Origin: Eledone cirrhosa
Taxonomy: Eukaryota > Mollusca > Cephalopoda > Octopoda > Eledonidae
Assembly: GCA_964016885.1 (NCBI GenBank)
Contig: OZ024740.1
Location: 205,800,407-205,864,406 of the forward strand
Direction: 5' to 3'
Length of the DNA: 64,000 bases
Below the pieces are notes generated by a model. That model made no database searches. It saw nothing but the letters and a program-made list of their open reading frames with translations, and was not told the origin of the DNA. This document shows positions 36,101 through 51,200 of this stretch, piece by piece (the first letter of the stretch is position 1; every line of letters begins with the position of its first letter). A program made the position numbers and the translations under genes.

Positions 36101-39100
36101 AGCCATTTCCCCCTAAAAAAAAAATTCTCATTGCACTCCTAGTAAAGAAATCCATTGATATAAACACTTTCAATATTTATAGTATCATCATCATCATCAT
36201 CATCATCACCTTTACTACATTCACAATACTTTGTAATGCATCATATCTTACTGAAGTATTCATTGCTATTCAGATGTGCCATTGATAGGAGGCTCTGTAT
36301 CATTGCTCGGCCTACTAGGAATAGCAGCCAAATAGCTCTCAAAAGAACCTATATCATAAAATAAGAAAAGGACAGACAGAATAATATAGTCCTTGACCTT
36401 ATTAGGTCAACACTCTGCTCCATCATCCATAAGTGCAGTCATACAAAGCTTGGGACAGACACTTCTGTTTTCTGCTTTCATAAATGATTGACCCAAACCT
36501 GTGAAATCAAGGTGTATCTATGTTGACTACTCCACACTGTTTATACCTGTATGATTGGCAGGTGAGAGCAATGTGGCTGCCATTAGCTTATATAAAGCCT
36601 GTGTAAGCAATTAGAAATTAACATTTGATCCATGAAAATGTAAAGCAATATTTATAGTTCTATCAAAGAAAAGAAGCCCAACAAACCTTGTATAGCATTA
36701 GGGAATTGAAAAAGCAGTTTTATACTATGAGTATAACCATAGACAGCAAGCTGATGTGGGCAAAACATGTCACCACTATATGTAGTGGTTTCTGATTTAG
36801 GCACAAGGCCAGCAATTTGGGGGGAGGGGAAAGTCGATTAAATTGATCCCAGTGCATTACTGGTACTTTATTTTATCGACCTTGTAATGATGAAAGCCAA
36901 AGCTAAGCTCAGCAGGATTTGAACTCAGAACATACAGGGCCCTAACTCTATGTCGCGAAGCAGGGTGGCTGACGCTCTACTGATACTGTCATTCAATCAT
37001 CTTGCCACTATATATAGTAAAACTGTACACATTGGTGTGTTACAAAAATTAGAGGTAAGGTGGACAGGAATGGAACAACAACTGTTTACAAAGTTCAAAG
37101 CTGAAGAATTATAGAATATCCCTATCTAAGTAGGATGAATGCCTCACAATGCACTCTGAGCCTACTCATTGTAATCCACCCCAACAAAAAAAATCTTAGG
37201 ACCATTGCAATTGATGATGTTGTGCTACAAAATGTACACAAGCCACAGCCAATCAAAACTACAATGGTATGAAAGACACCATTCTACAAGGGCAGGTAGA
37301 TTTATACCTGAGCAAGGTAACTCAACACCTGATAACAACACCCAACATTCTACAAAGGCAGCTATATTTATACTATTTTCTTAGTATTGTCAGAGCAAGA
37401 AGTTCTCAAAACTAGGTTTGTCAGCATGTCAAACTGTAAGATGAAATTATTTTATTTGAGAGAATGGTGCTCATAACAGGAAGAAAGGAGTGGACATTGT
37501 AGGGCTAGCCAAGGTTGTTAAACATCCAAGTATTAGTCATAGCTGTGCCTTAATAACCTGAATAATAGGCTTAAAAAATCTAATCACACCTATGTCGTTA
37601 TGCATTTATTAATCTAGGTTTGTTGGAATTTATAATTATTTCTATTACCAGCAATTTGAAGGGGAGGGGAAAGTGGATTAAATTGACCCCAGTCCGTGAC
37701 TGGTACTTTAATTATCGCCCCCCATAAGGATGAAAATCAAAGCTAACCTAGGCAGGATTTGAACTCAGAATGCAAAGGGCCGCAACTTTACGCCACACAG
37801 CATGTTGTCCGGAACCTTACTGATACTGTCAATCCACTACCCTTCCATTGGAATTAATCATGAAAACACTCTACTCTAATCTTAGAGTGAAGTAAAATAG
37901 GAAACCTATACATCCACCTCCATTATTAATTTACTACTAGCTTGTTATAATTACATTTAATTCAATTATAATATTAATTAGAACACACCACCCATTTCTA
38001 GGCCTCTCCTCCTATTAAATAATTAAATAAAAACTACACATAAACCATCTTCAAACATCATGGATTCAGATATGGCTGAGTGGTTGACTTTGCAATCAAG
38101 AGTTCCTGGGTTCAATCCTAATGCATGGCATCTTGGGCAAGTGTTTTTACCATAGTCCTAGGTTGATCCAAGCCTTGTGAGTGAAATTTGGTAGACAGAA
38201 ACTGTGTGGAAGAATGTTGAAAGGGTTGTATATGTAATTCAAATATCCAGCTTTGTCACACACTGTGTCACACTGATTTGGTTTTGGAATTGCATTAAGG
38301 GTATACTTGCCTGTATACTGGGTGATACGTTGTGTCCTTAAGCAAGACACTTTATTTCACATTGATCCAGTTTTGTAGAAATATGTTGTGATGTCACAGG
38401 GGCCAAGCTGTATCAGCCATTGTCTTTCCCTTGGACAACATTGGTGGCATGGAGAGGGGAGACTGGTATGCATGGGTGACTGCTGGTCTTCCTCAAACAC
38501 ACCTTGCCTGGGAGGGGAACTTTCTAGGTACAAATCCCATGGTCATTCATGACCGAAGATCGGTCTTTACCCTTACACTTGCCTGTAGAATACTCAATTA
38601 CTGCCTTATACTATTTATGGAATCTTGGGGAGCCTGTGAAGGCCTTGACTTGGACCCTTCTCCAAACATAACCGATGAGTTTCCGAACAGTTTCTATCTA
38701 CCTAATTTCCCTCACACAAGCTGGGACAACCCGAGAATAGGGTAAATGACTCTTGCTCAAGATGCCACATAGTGAGATTAAACCTGAAACCTTATAATTG
38801 CAAAGTGAACTACTTAATCATTTGGCTTCTTAGAGAAGATTCACAAATCCCATATGAAAGAAATGCTATTCACACACACACACAGTCCTGTTCACAGTCA
38901 TATTCACACACACAGTCCTGTTCACACACACAGTCCTGTTCACAGTCATATTCACACACACAGTCCTGTTCACACACACAGTCCTGTTCACAGTCATATT
39001 CACACACACAGTCCTGTTCACAGTCATATTCACACACACAGTCCTGTTCACAGTCATATTCACACACACAGTCCTGTTCACAGTCATATTCACACACACA

Positions 39101-42100
39101 GTCCTGTTCACAGTCATATTCACACACACAGTCCTGTTCACACACACAGTCCTGTTCACAGTCATATTCACACACACAGTCCTGTTCACAGTCATATTCA
39201 CACACACAGTCCTGTTCACACACACAGTCCTGTTCACAGTCATATTCACACACACAGTCCTGTTCACACACACAGTCCTGTTCACAGTCATATTCACACA
39301 CACAGTCCTGTTCACAGTCATATTCACACACACAGTCCTGTTCACACACACAGTCCTGTTCACAGTCATATTCACACACACAGTCCTGTTCACAGTCATA
39401 TTCACACACACAGTCCTGTTCACAGTCATATTCACACACACAGTCCTGTTCACAGTCATATTCACACACACAGTCCTGTTCACACACACAGTCCTGTTCA
39501 CAGTCATATTCACACACACAGTCCTGTTCACACACACAGTCCTGTTCACAGTCATATTCACACACACAGTCCTGTTCACAGTCATATTCACACACACAGT
39601 CCTGTTCACAGTCATATTCACACACACAGTCATATTCACACACACAGTCCTGTTCACACACACAGTCCTGTTCACAGTCATATTCACACACACAGTCCTG
39701 TTCACAGTCATATTCACACACACAGTCATATTCACACACACAGTCCTGTTCACAGTCATATTCACACACACAGTCCTGTTCACAGTCATATTCACACACA
39801 CAGTCCTGTTCACAGTCATATTCACACACACAGTCCTGTTCACACACACAGTCCTGTTCACAGTCATATTCACACACACAGTCCTGTTCACAGTCATATT
39901 CACACACACAGTCATATTCACACACACAGTCCTGTTCACAGTCATATTCACACACACAGTCCTGTTCACACACACAGTCCTGTTCACAGTCATATTCACA
40001 CACACAGTCCTGTTCACAGTCATATTCACACACACAGTCATATTCACACACACAGTCCTGTTCACAGTCATATTCACACACACAGTCCTGTTCACACACA
40101 CAGTCCTGTTCACAGTCATATTCACACACACAGTCCTGTTCACAGTCATATTCACACACACAGTCATATTCACACACACAGTCCTGTTCACAGTCATATT
40201 CACACACACAGTCATATTCACACACACAGTCCTGTTCACAGTCATATTCACACACACAGTCATATTCACACACACAGTCCTGTTCACAGTCATATTCACA
40301 CACACAGTCCTGTTCACAGTCATATTCACACACACAGTCCTGTTCACACACACAGTCCTGTTCACAGTCATATTCACACACACAGTCCTGTTCACAGTCA
40401 TATTCACACACACAGTCCTGTTCACAGTCATATTCACACACACAGTCCTGTTCACAGTCATATTCACACACACAGTCCTGTTCACAGTCCTGTTCACACA
40501 CACAGTCCAGTTCACAGTCATATTCACACACACAGTCCTGTTCACAGTCATATTCACACACACAGTCCTGTTCACAGTCATATTCACACACAGTCCTGTT
40601 CACAGTCATATTCACACACACAGTCCTGTTCACAGTCCTGTTCACACACACAGTCCTGTTCACAGTCATATTCACACACACAGTCCTGTTCACAGTCATA
40701 TTCACACACACAGTCCTGTTCACAGTCATATTCACACACACAGTCCTGTTCACAGTCATATTCACACACACAGTCCTGTTCACAGTCCTGTTCACACACA
40801 CAGTCCTGTTCACAGTCATATTCACACACACAGTCCTGTTCACAGTCATATTCACACACACAGTCATATTCACACACACAGTCCTGTTCACACACACAGT
40901 CCTGTTCACAGTCATATTCACACACACAGTCATATTCACACACACAGTCCTGTTCACACACACAGTCCTGTTCACAGTCATATTCACACACACAGTCCTG
41001 TTCACAGTCATATTCACACACACAGTCATATTCACACACACAGTCCTGTTCACAGTCATATTCACACACACAGTCCTGTTCACACACACAGTCCTGTTCA
41101 CAGTCATATTCACACACACAGTCCTGTTCACAGTCATATTCACACACACAGTCCTGTTCACAGTCATATTCACACACACAGTCCTGTTCACACACACAGT
41201 CCTGTTCACAGTCATATTCACACACACAGTCCTGTTCACAGTCATATTCACACACACAGTCATATTCACACACACAGTCCTGTTCACAGTCATATTCACA
41301 CACACAGTCCTGTTCACAGTCATATTCACACACACAGTCATATTCACACACAGTCATATTCACATACACAGTCATATTCACACACACAGTCCTGTTCACA
41401 GTCATATTCACACACACAGTCCTGTTCACAGTCATATTCACACACACAGTCATATTCACACACAGTCATATTCACATACACAGTCATATTCACACACAGT
41501 CATATTCACATACACAGTCATATTCACACACACAGTCCTGTTCACAGTCATATTCACACACACAGTCCTGTTCACAGTCATATTCACACACACAGTCATA
41601 TTCACACACATAGTCATATTCATATACACAATCATATTCACACATACACACACACACAGTCATATTCACACACACAGTCATATTCACATACACAGTCATA
41701 TTCACACACAGTCATATTCACATACACAGTCATATTCACACACAGTCATATTCACATACACAGTCATATTCACACACAGTCATATTCACACACACACAGT
41801 CATATTCACACACATAGTCATATTCATATACACAATCATATTCACACATACACACACACACAGTCATATTCACACACACAATCCTATTCATATGCACACA
41901 TACTATACACACTAGTTATTTTTTATTAACAACAAAACCAAATTTGGTACAATATCCTCTGATAAATTTAATGAGACTATGTCCTTCAACAGTTACACTT
42001 AAACTAATCCATATATTATTATTTATGTATTATACATGCACCTTTGATGAGTAGTAGTGCACCTGAGCAATGATTTTTATTATTATTATTATTTTCATTT

Positions 42101-43863
42101 AAAAAAATACAACTATTTCTCCCAAACATGTATAAAAGTATGCAACCGATAGTAAAATTAACCACACCCTTCATAAATCAAAGATTATCTCTGAGGCGTA
42201 ATTGATGCATAGTAAATAATACACAACAAAATATCTCTCCATTTAATCTCCAATAGTAGGCTTAAATCCCAGGCCAGCTTAAGACAATCCAACTGTTTAA
42301 AATGTATCCCCAACTGTAAAAGTCACCTTCAGCTGTCATTTAAAGTTTAAATATATCATACATTACATATCTATATTTACTGAATGAGTTCATTTCTGAT
42401 TTTGTTTAAATAATTAATACATAATAGTTGTAAAAGAAGAGAGAAAAGATAAACAGACATACATACACACATATAAACATACACACACACATACACATAT
42501 ATGCACACACCATTGCACGCACACACACACACATACACACACACACACATATATCTCCCCCCACACACACCATCAGGCACACACACACACATATACACAC
42601 ATACATAAATATAAGGGTTTTTTTACAGTTTCTATTTAGCAAATTTACAGGCAAAGCATTGGCTGGTTGAAAGAACACATTTTCCCAAAGTTAAATTATG
42701 CCATACTATAGAATTACAACTACCATCATTATCTGATAATTGTTTCTACTTTTGGCACCAAGGCCAGCAATTATCCCAGTGTATTACTGGTACTTTATTT
42801 TATCGACTCCATAAGGATGAAAGGCAAAGTTAACACCGGCGGGATTTGAACTCAGATCATTATCTGATAATAAAGTGTTAATTACATTAAAACAAATATC
42901 AATCAGATACTGAATGAGTTAATTTAGTTAACTCCTTTACAACATATATGCTTCATTGTACTAATAGAACGGTTATATTAAGACTTTTAGAGGCCTTAAG
43001 TATTGAACAAATCACAAGGCCCCTTTTTTATGGGCCCTGATTCAGCTGTAGCATTTCACCATAGCCCATTGTAAATCTGTATATATATGTTATGAATGCT
43101 TGTTAACCAGAAATATATTTGTATCCTGAGAAGTTTTTAAGGGAGATGTATGTTAGTGATACAAGTCTATGATGACATCCAATCCTTGCTAGCAGAAAAA
43201 AATAAGACATTAAATGATGATGATGATGATAATTATGAAGATGATGTTGATGATGTTTAGTCAGGGAAGAAAGGTCTGTGTCCATTATTTTGTCAAAACC
43301 TCCAAGACTGAGGGAGGAAGGGAAGGAAGCTATCCTCTTGTCTGAGACCTGGCTCAAATGATTACAACAGAGTGGACAACCATTAAAGGTGCCCAAGGAT
43401 CAGGTGGACCGTTCAGGGCTGGATTTAGATCTAGGGGGGCCCAGGACACTTCAGAGTTTGTTTGTTTGTTTTTTGGAGAGGGGGGGGGGGGGGGGGTCAT
43501 ATACAAAAAATTAAAATTCACCAAACCCCCAATTTTACATATCAAAGTCAGCTGGTGCAAGTAATTGGAATTGAAAAGTCACTGGTGCCCCTCTTCCCTT
43601 CCATTAAATCTGGCCCTGTGGATATGGTAAACCAAGTGACAATCCATATCTGCCATCAAAGTTCACCACACAAGTAGAATATACAAGTTTATCACCTAAG
43701 AACAAATACTATAAGTAGAAACAAATATTATGATGTCACTGCCCCTGGACTGGTATTTTATTTATTGACCCTGAAAGGATGAAAGACAAATTTTCCTATA
43801 TGTTGTCAGTTCTAACATTTAACTATATGTAAACAATAGAATTCTCACTCTCTTAATCTACTG

Positions 43864-43908
<45 letters not shown>

Positions 43909-45174
43909 TTAACGTCCATTTTCCATGCTTGCATAAGTGTAAACAGGTTGTTATGTTATGAGACAAGTCAGATGATGTCTTGCTCATATGGATTTGTATT
44001 TTAGCTTGGCTCCTATGGCTGGATGCCTTTCCTAGCACCAACCTTGCTACAGTGGGGACTGGGTGCTTTTTATTTTGGCAGCAAACAACCATCTAACCGG
44101 TTGGACTGGGTGTTTTTTGTTATGTCACCTGCATGACTACCTTACTGTGTGGACTGGGTGCTTTTTGTCCTGTCACCAATATGACCACTTTACTGGGTGG
44201 ACTGGATGCTTCTTTGTTGTGTCACTAACAGGAACACCTTACAGGATGGACTGGGCATTTTTTGTTGTTTCACTTGCATTACCACCTTACAGAGTAAACT
44301 GGGTACTTTTTTCTAGTGTCACCAGCATGACTGCTTTACAGGGTGAACTAGGAGCCTCTTGTCATGTCACCAGCAGAGTGACACCTTACAGAGTGGTTTG
44401 GGAGCTGCCTCTTATCGTGTTATCAGTACGACCACCTTACACTTTCCTAGTACACAGATAGTTGCATCCATCTTATAGAGTGGTCTGGGTGCTTTTTGTC
44501 ATGTCACCATCATAACTACCTTACAAGGAAGACAGATAGTTGTATAGGATAAATACTTCAATGTTTAATGTGATACAGTTATAGTGTTGTTTTCTACTTT
44601 TCAAGAATGTTATGCTTGTGTGGTTTCATGTAATACAGGATGTTAAGAGATTATTTAAGCAATAGCTTTATTGATGATGTTCCATGTTATTGGGGTATGT
44701 TCTGGCCTCTCTTTACTGAGTTTCCAGGAGAATTGGAACAAGGACATCACCTTTTCTATGTCCCATGATCTATAGATGCATGATTCTAGATGATAGTAAT
44801 ATTGGCTTGTTAATTTATCCAAAGTGAGTCGTCTTCTTCTTCTTCTTCTGATCGGGCTGGATCCCAAGCAAGACCAGCCAAGTTCATGGATGTTATCCAA
44901 CCATCTTGTTTGGGGTCTACCCCTTGATCTCCTGCCAGTTGGTTTTGCCCATAAAATCTGTCCTGAGACATTCTAACCACATGGCCATATTATCAGAGAT
45001 GTGATCTCAATTTGGAGAAGTAGCAGCTCTACCTGGAGTGACTCTCTGACCTCCGAGCTACACACTCTATTGAGTAACGTTACTCCAGACCCTTCAGAGG
45101 AACCCCATTTCGCATGCTTGTATTCACAATCATATTCTTTCGGTCATTACCCAAGATTCATAATGATGATGATA

Positions 45175-45220
<46 letters not shown>

Positions 45221-48200
45221 GGAGGAGGAGGAGGGGGGGATGACAATGTAAGTGGTAGTGCTAGTGCCATGGTAAAATGCACTCAGTACACTATGTAAAA
45301 TGGTGGACACTACGGAAGGCATCCAGCTGTAGAAATCATGTAAAATTGGAATGTATGAGACATGGTCTTCCTTATCTGTCAAAATGTGGACTGTAACATC
45401 CTGCCCAACCATTGCAAGTAAAATGATGATGATGATGATGATAACGAGGAGGGCGAGGGTGGTGGCAGCGAAGATGATGATGATGGGGGAGGGGTGATTA
45501 TGATTGTGGTGGTGGTGGTGGTTATTGTGGCGGTGGTGTTGGTGGTGATTGTTATTGTGGTGGTGATGGTGGTGATGATGATTGTTATTGGGGGGGGGGG
45601 GGGGAATAATGATGATGATCATCATCATCGTGGTGATCCTTCAGAACATGAAATAATACAATAAAATACAACTTGCTTATACAGATTTTTTTTTAAATGT
45701 ATATATAATTAGTATTTATTGTCTATTTTATATTCTGTTTCTGTCTGTCTGTCTCTCTCTCTCTCTGTTTGTCTGTCTCTCCTCCGTCTCTCTTTCCATT
45801 ACTGCTATAAATGAAAACTATCTTCTGAGCTGTATCATATTCTTCTAGATAGAAATGCTGACATAAGACAGATACTTCACTAACAAATACTATAAACCTG
45901 CTTAGATTGAGGAGTAAATACAAAGAAAGTATGGTAGTTGCTAGTTGCTAGTTAACATACATCTCTATTGCTTACTTTCTCCTTTCAGATAAACACCATC
46001 AGTCTAAATCATAACATGATAAATGGACACATAACTCACTAACAGTATAGATGGCTGTGGCATATCGTTAATATCTTCTTCTAACTAGAATTACATCATG
46101 CTAACCATGTCTTTTTTTATCAGAAGTTTTTCTGGCTGGGTGACCTTCCTATCACCAACCATATATTCAGAGTGATTGCAATTTACACACAGCACCACCT
46201 GTATTCACCCACAATGGGTTGCAGGAAATTCTTCAAGTATCTGCTCATAATTATCTCCACACTATATGAGATACTGGACTATCAGTTGCCAGGAAATTTG
46301 TGGTATATATATGTATATGATTTCCATATATATATATCATCATTTTACGTCTGCTTCTCCATGCTTGCATAGTTTGGATGGGTCCTTTCCAGCAAACCTC
46401 TTTCAACTACATAGCATTCCTTCATTATTTCCTCAGTGTAGTTCAACATCTTCATTCTAATAATCTGTGTCCAAGTTTTTCTTGGTCTTCCTCTACCGCA
46501 ACTTCCTTCCATTAATATCTCCTGGCACTTCTCCACCTAGCAACCAGTATCCATATGCATCACATGTCCCTACCAATGCAGTCTTCTCTTTTGCACATGA
46601 CTTCTGATTCCTTTTATACCCAGTTTTCCTCTTAGTTTATCCATGCCCGGTTGTGCATGCACAGTAACATTACACACCCAATGGAGCATATGCACTTCAT
46701 TTCTCTCCAACCTCCATAAATCCTCAGCATTTACCACCCAAATTGTTAACCATGTTGCCAACAACAACCCTGAGTACCTTTTTGATTTCCATGTGTCTAA
46801 CACACGTGGACATGCCCACAAAGTAAGAAAACAGCACAGTTCCCATGACTTTCGGAAACATTTTTTCACGCTCAGAGTTGCTGAAGCATGGAACAAACTA
46901 CCTGCATCAGTTGTTAGCTGTCGAGACACTGCATCCTTTAAGGCCTCCATGCTTCCCGAGATCCGCCAATACTACAGCTAACACATACACACATGTACTT
47001 CCCTGACATTTGTGTATTATTCTATGTACTATACATACACCTTTGACGAGTTGTAGTGCACCTGAGCACTTTACACAATAATTTCATTATTATTATCTAT
47101 ATATATAAAACAGAGGATGTCTGTGTGCCTGTTTCCCTAAAACTCGAGAAGTACTCAACCGGTTTTTTTCAAACTTTATACATGTAACTCGTATGACTCT
47201 GGAAGTGTTTTGAGCTAAAAAAATTCAAATTTTCAATGTCCTAGGGACCGCATTAGGCGATTTAGCGATCTCTTTCTCTTTCTCTTAGTCTTTCTCTTTT
47301 TAGATAGATACATAGATATGACGTCGCGCCTTCATAATATCTGTCTGTATGCCTGAATGTCTGCATTACGTCATTATCACGCGATCAGTGTGTGTGTGTA
47401 TATATTCTTATGCCAGGGAACGTCTTCACGAACCAAAGTATCGTCTTCCTGTTTTCCAGATTGATTTTTTTAGTTTAAGAAGATCCCGTTAAGTGTGAAA
47501 GCAGTGATTCTTTGCTTAAACTTTAATCTGTTATTTTAATATATATATATATATAATTATATATTCATGGACAGATATTTTTGCATACACAATAACAAAA
47601 TATAAACAAACGTATTTATTTCACGAGGCTCGATAATGATAAATATATATCAAATATATAAGAACCCTAGAGCAAATCCCGAGCAACGCCGGGACATTCT
47701 GCTAGTATATCTATAAAAACACTGTCTTGGTACATTTGATATTAAAGAGTATTTCAACTGCCAGCCTTGAACCAATGAGGAAATGACTTTAAGCCAGTAA
47801 AAGCTTTTTTATATATTTTTGATAATATATTCTCCATAACTTCAATAGTTGAGAGATTAATTAAGCAATCCCTGCTGAGTCTTGATAAATATGAAACTAG
47901 TTGGCTGCTTCCACAATCTCAGCCTCCAAACATCCAATCACTTATCCATAGATTATTTTCTAACAGTAAGACTAAATATTGTCTATAAAACATATGCTTT
48001 CCAATTTCCATCATCATCATCATCATCACCGTTTAACGTCTATCTTGCACGCTAGCATGGGTTTAGACGGGAATTGTCCCACTTGAGGCAAGATTGGTCG
48101 TCTTGCTCGTATGGGACTGTCTGGCGGGTTTTCTACGGATGGATGCCCTTCCTAACCAACCACATTTACAGTGTGGACTGGGAGGTTTTTTTACCATGTT

Positions 48201-51200
48201 ACCTACACGGCCACATTACAGCGAGGACTGTGTGTTTTTTTGTCGTGACACCTACACAACCTCATTTTTTAGGACTGGATGTTGTGGTACCAACTTAACT
48301 TTAATACATTTATTCATAACAAGAGTGTTGGTATTTTGTTATTAAATATGTGTGTATGTCTGTGTGCATATATATATATATATTTATCCTGTTTAATATA
48401 GAAATGACTTCTATGTAATATAAATACAACCATTATACAATGATAGTTGGCTTTCCTGATGATTTCTTTTGAATGTAACAGTTCTAGTCCCATAGAAGTC
48501 ATTTCTATATTAAACATCATGTTTACACTCTACTAATGTTTTGAGTACCTTACTTACTGTGGTTACCCCAATTGAACCTAGGACTCACACACACATATAT
48601 ATATATCATGTATGAATGTATTAATGTATGTATGTATCTATGTATGTGTGTAGATATACATATTTCCATATACATAAATCTTCATCAAAGAAGGACTCTG
48701 TCAGAAAAGTGAAGTCACCTCTCCTCTTGATACACAAACAAACCTTAATTTACATTTATACATAAAGTCGTCATACATAAAACAATTTATTACAAGTTTC
48801 TGGAAGCTTCTTCCTTTTCTGACATATTTATTTTTTTTAAAGATACTTGTCCTTGTCATATCACTAATAGAAGCCAATGCAGGTACTTTCACCAAAGAAA
48901 AAAAGGCTTTAACATGTCGGAGAGGATCCTGGAACTCTTTGAAAAAATATGGTATGTGGCTCAAACATGTTGCCAGTCTACTATCATTTATATATATATA
49001 TATATAAAACAATGTTTAGTTATAAACAATAACCTCCAAACTCTGACAATCATGAAGAGATAAAAAAAAAATCAAAGAATTTTTGTAAAGAAACTGTCAT
49101 TGGCTCAGTTCTTCAAAGAGAAATACGAACAGATGTCATTTTGTCATGGATAACATTGAGTTAAATTAACTCAACAGTTGTTGTTTATATATCTAAGTAA
49201 AGTTACTTAACTCTAGAATTACATATAACATTTAATGGATGCAGCATTGGTTAAGAAGTTTGCTTTGCAATCATTAAGGCTATGTTTTATCCTCATGTGT
49301 GGCATTTTGAGCAAGTGTCATTTATCACATTCATAACCTCAGATTGACCCATCTCTAGTGAGTGAAATTGGGTAGATGGAAATTGTTTGTAATTCAATGG
49401 TCCAGCTTTGTTAAACACTATGTTGGGCTGAATCTCCCTGAGGACTACATAAATGGTACATGTGTCTATAGAACTGGAACACTAAAAGTGTTGGAGCCAA
49501 GAAGGCCATTAAGCCATTAAACATTGTTTTAAAAATAACCCCATGATGAGAATGGACTGTACCTGCGAGAATGGACAGTACCTGCAAGTCAAAAGGTTAA
49601 CCTTGTCACACAATGTCATACTGAATCTTCCTCAGATCATACATTGTTGGTACATATGCTTGGGAATGCTCAGGCACTTGCCTGTTAATTTCTGAAGCAG
49701 GCTCTTTCGTTGATAAAAAAAAAAAACTGAAAAACTGGAAGACTCATTGTCAAAACAAATTGAGGTCCATTCCAATGTTACTGAGATATACGATAATTCT
49801 ATATGGAATCATTTTAATCCTTTTGATAACAAACCACCTAAAGCTAGCCCAGGTTCTGTGATACAAAACTGTTTATTTAAAGTGCTTTTATTTAAAGCAT
49901 TTTTGTTTATCCATCTTATACCTCTCAAACGTTTAACTCCCATGAAATTAGGATAAGTTCCAGGTTTTGTGCAAAAAACAAGAAGAAATGGATATAAAAC
50001 AGTAGCTTTCTCTAATTTTCTGATTATGAATTTAGGGAAATGACATATTTGTCCTCCTTCAATTTATTCCTCTTTAATCCTTTAGCATTTACATTACTTT
50101 ATATATACTATTATATTTTCATGGTAAAGGCTTTACCTCACATAATTATCTCGCATGATATCGAATCTATGAGATTTTGATATTATTCATTTTGAGAACA
50201 ATACCTTAACATCATTATGAGTGGCTAGTTACAGCTGGCCTGAACAGAAAGAAGTGAAAGAATTCTGGTCTGATATGACCAGTTTAAATGCTAAAGTGTT
50301 AATATAAAATAGAATGGAGTGGATTTTTGTTGGTTTGAACAATGAGTGTACCAGTTATTCAATCAATGAAACTGCCTGCTCATGAAACTAAAGTGGTTGA
50401 GTATTCCACAAACATGTGTATCCTTAATGTAGTTCTAAAATAGATTAATGGTGACACAGTGTATGTATGACAAGGCTGGCCTTTTGATATATATAGGTAC
50501 AGTCATACGGCAAGCTTCCAAACAATTTCCATCTCCCCAATTTCACTCACAACACTTAGGTCAACCAGAAGCTATGGTAAATGACACTTGCCAAAGATGC
50601 CACATAGTGGGATCAAACTCTTGACCCTATTATTGTGAAGTAGACTTCTTAAACATCCAATTATGCTATATCCATCCTTTTACATATCATCATCATCATT
50701 ATTTTATATCTGTTTTCCATATTAGCATAGGTTGGCCATTTTGTCACAGTCAGAGAACAGTCATAAACCAAGGAATTATGTCCTGCTCCTATGTTCTATT
50801 TTTGACATGGTTTCTATGGCTGGATACCTTTCCTAATGCAAACCACTTTACAGACTTGCATGTATACATGTCTTTTTGCCATTCTTTAAACTAATAAATT
50901 TCAGATGGAGATTTGTTGTTAACATCTTCTTTCTAACATTCCTTCATATGAATTTCTGCTAATGATTTCCTTAAATACTTGATTAATTCAAAATGGTCAA
51001 AATAGATTTTCCAATTCCATTGTAACCAGTAACCAGACTATTGAATACTAAGTAAAGAATGTCATTCAGAAACACACACAGCCACTTTTTTCTTCTACTG
51101 AATGACCATTGCATCTGATATGTATTCATGCATACACATACATACATACATACATACATACATACATACATACATACATACATACATACATACATACAGA

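Noticed and set aside
38873..41895. CRISPR-like array of regular repeats
   Set aside because: There are no unique spacers; every block is one of three sequences, and the genome is animal.
38772..41915. Open frames of 573-1047 codons on both strands (His-Thr-Gln-Ser-Cys, Val-Asn-Met-Thr repeats)
   Set aside because: They are readings of the block-coded minisatellite; several frames on both strands are open at once, which block lengths divisible by three explain.
46172..46460. Short ORFs with hydrophobic stretches
   Set aside because: They overlap a reversed LINE 3' end and TA repeats; no splice or homology support.
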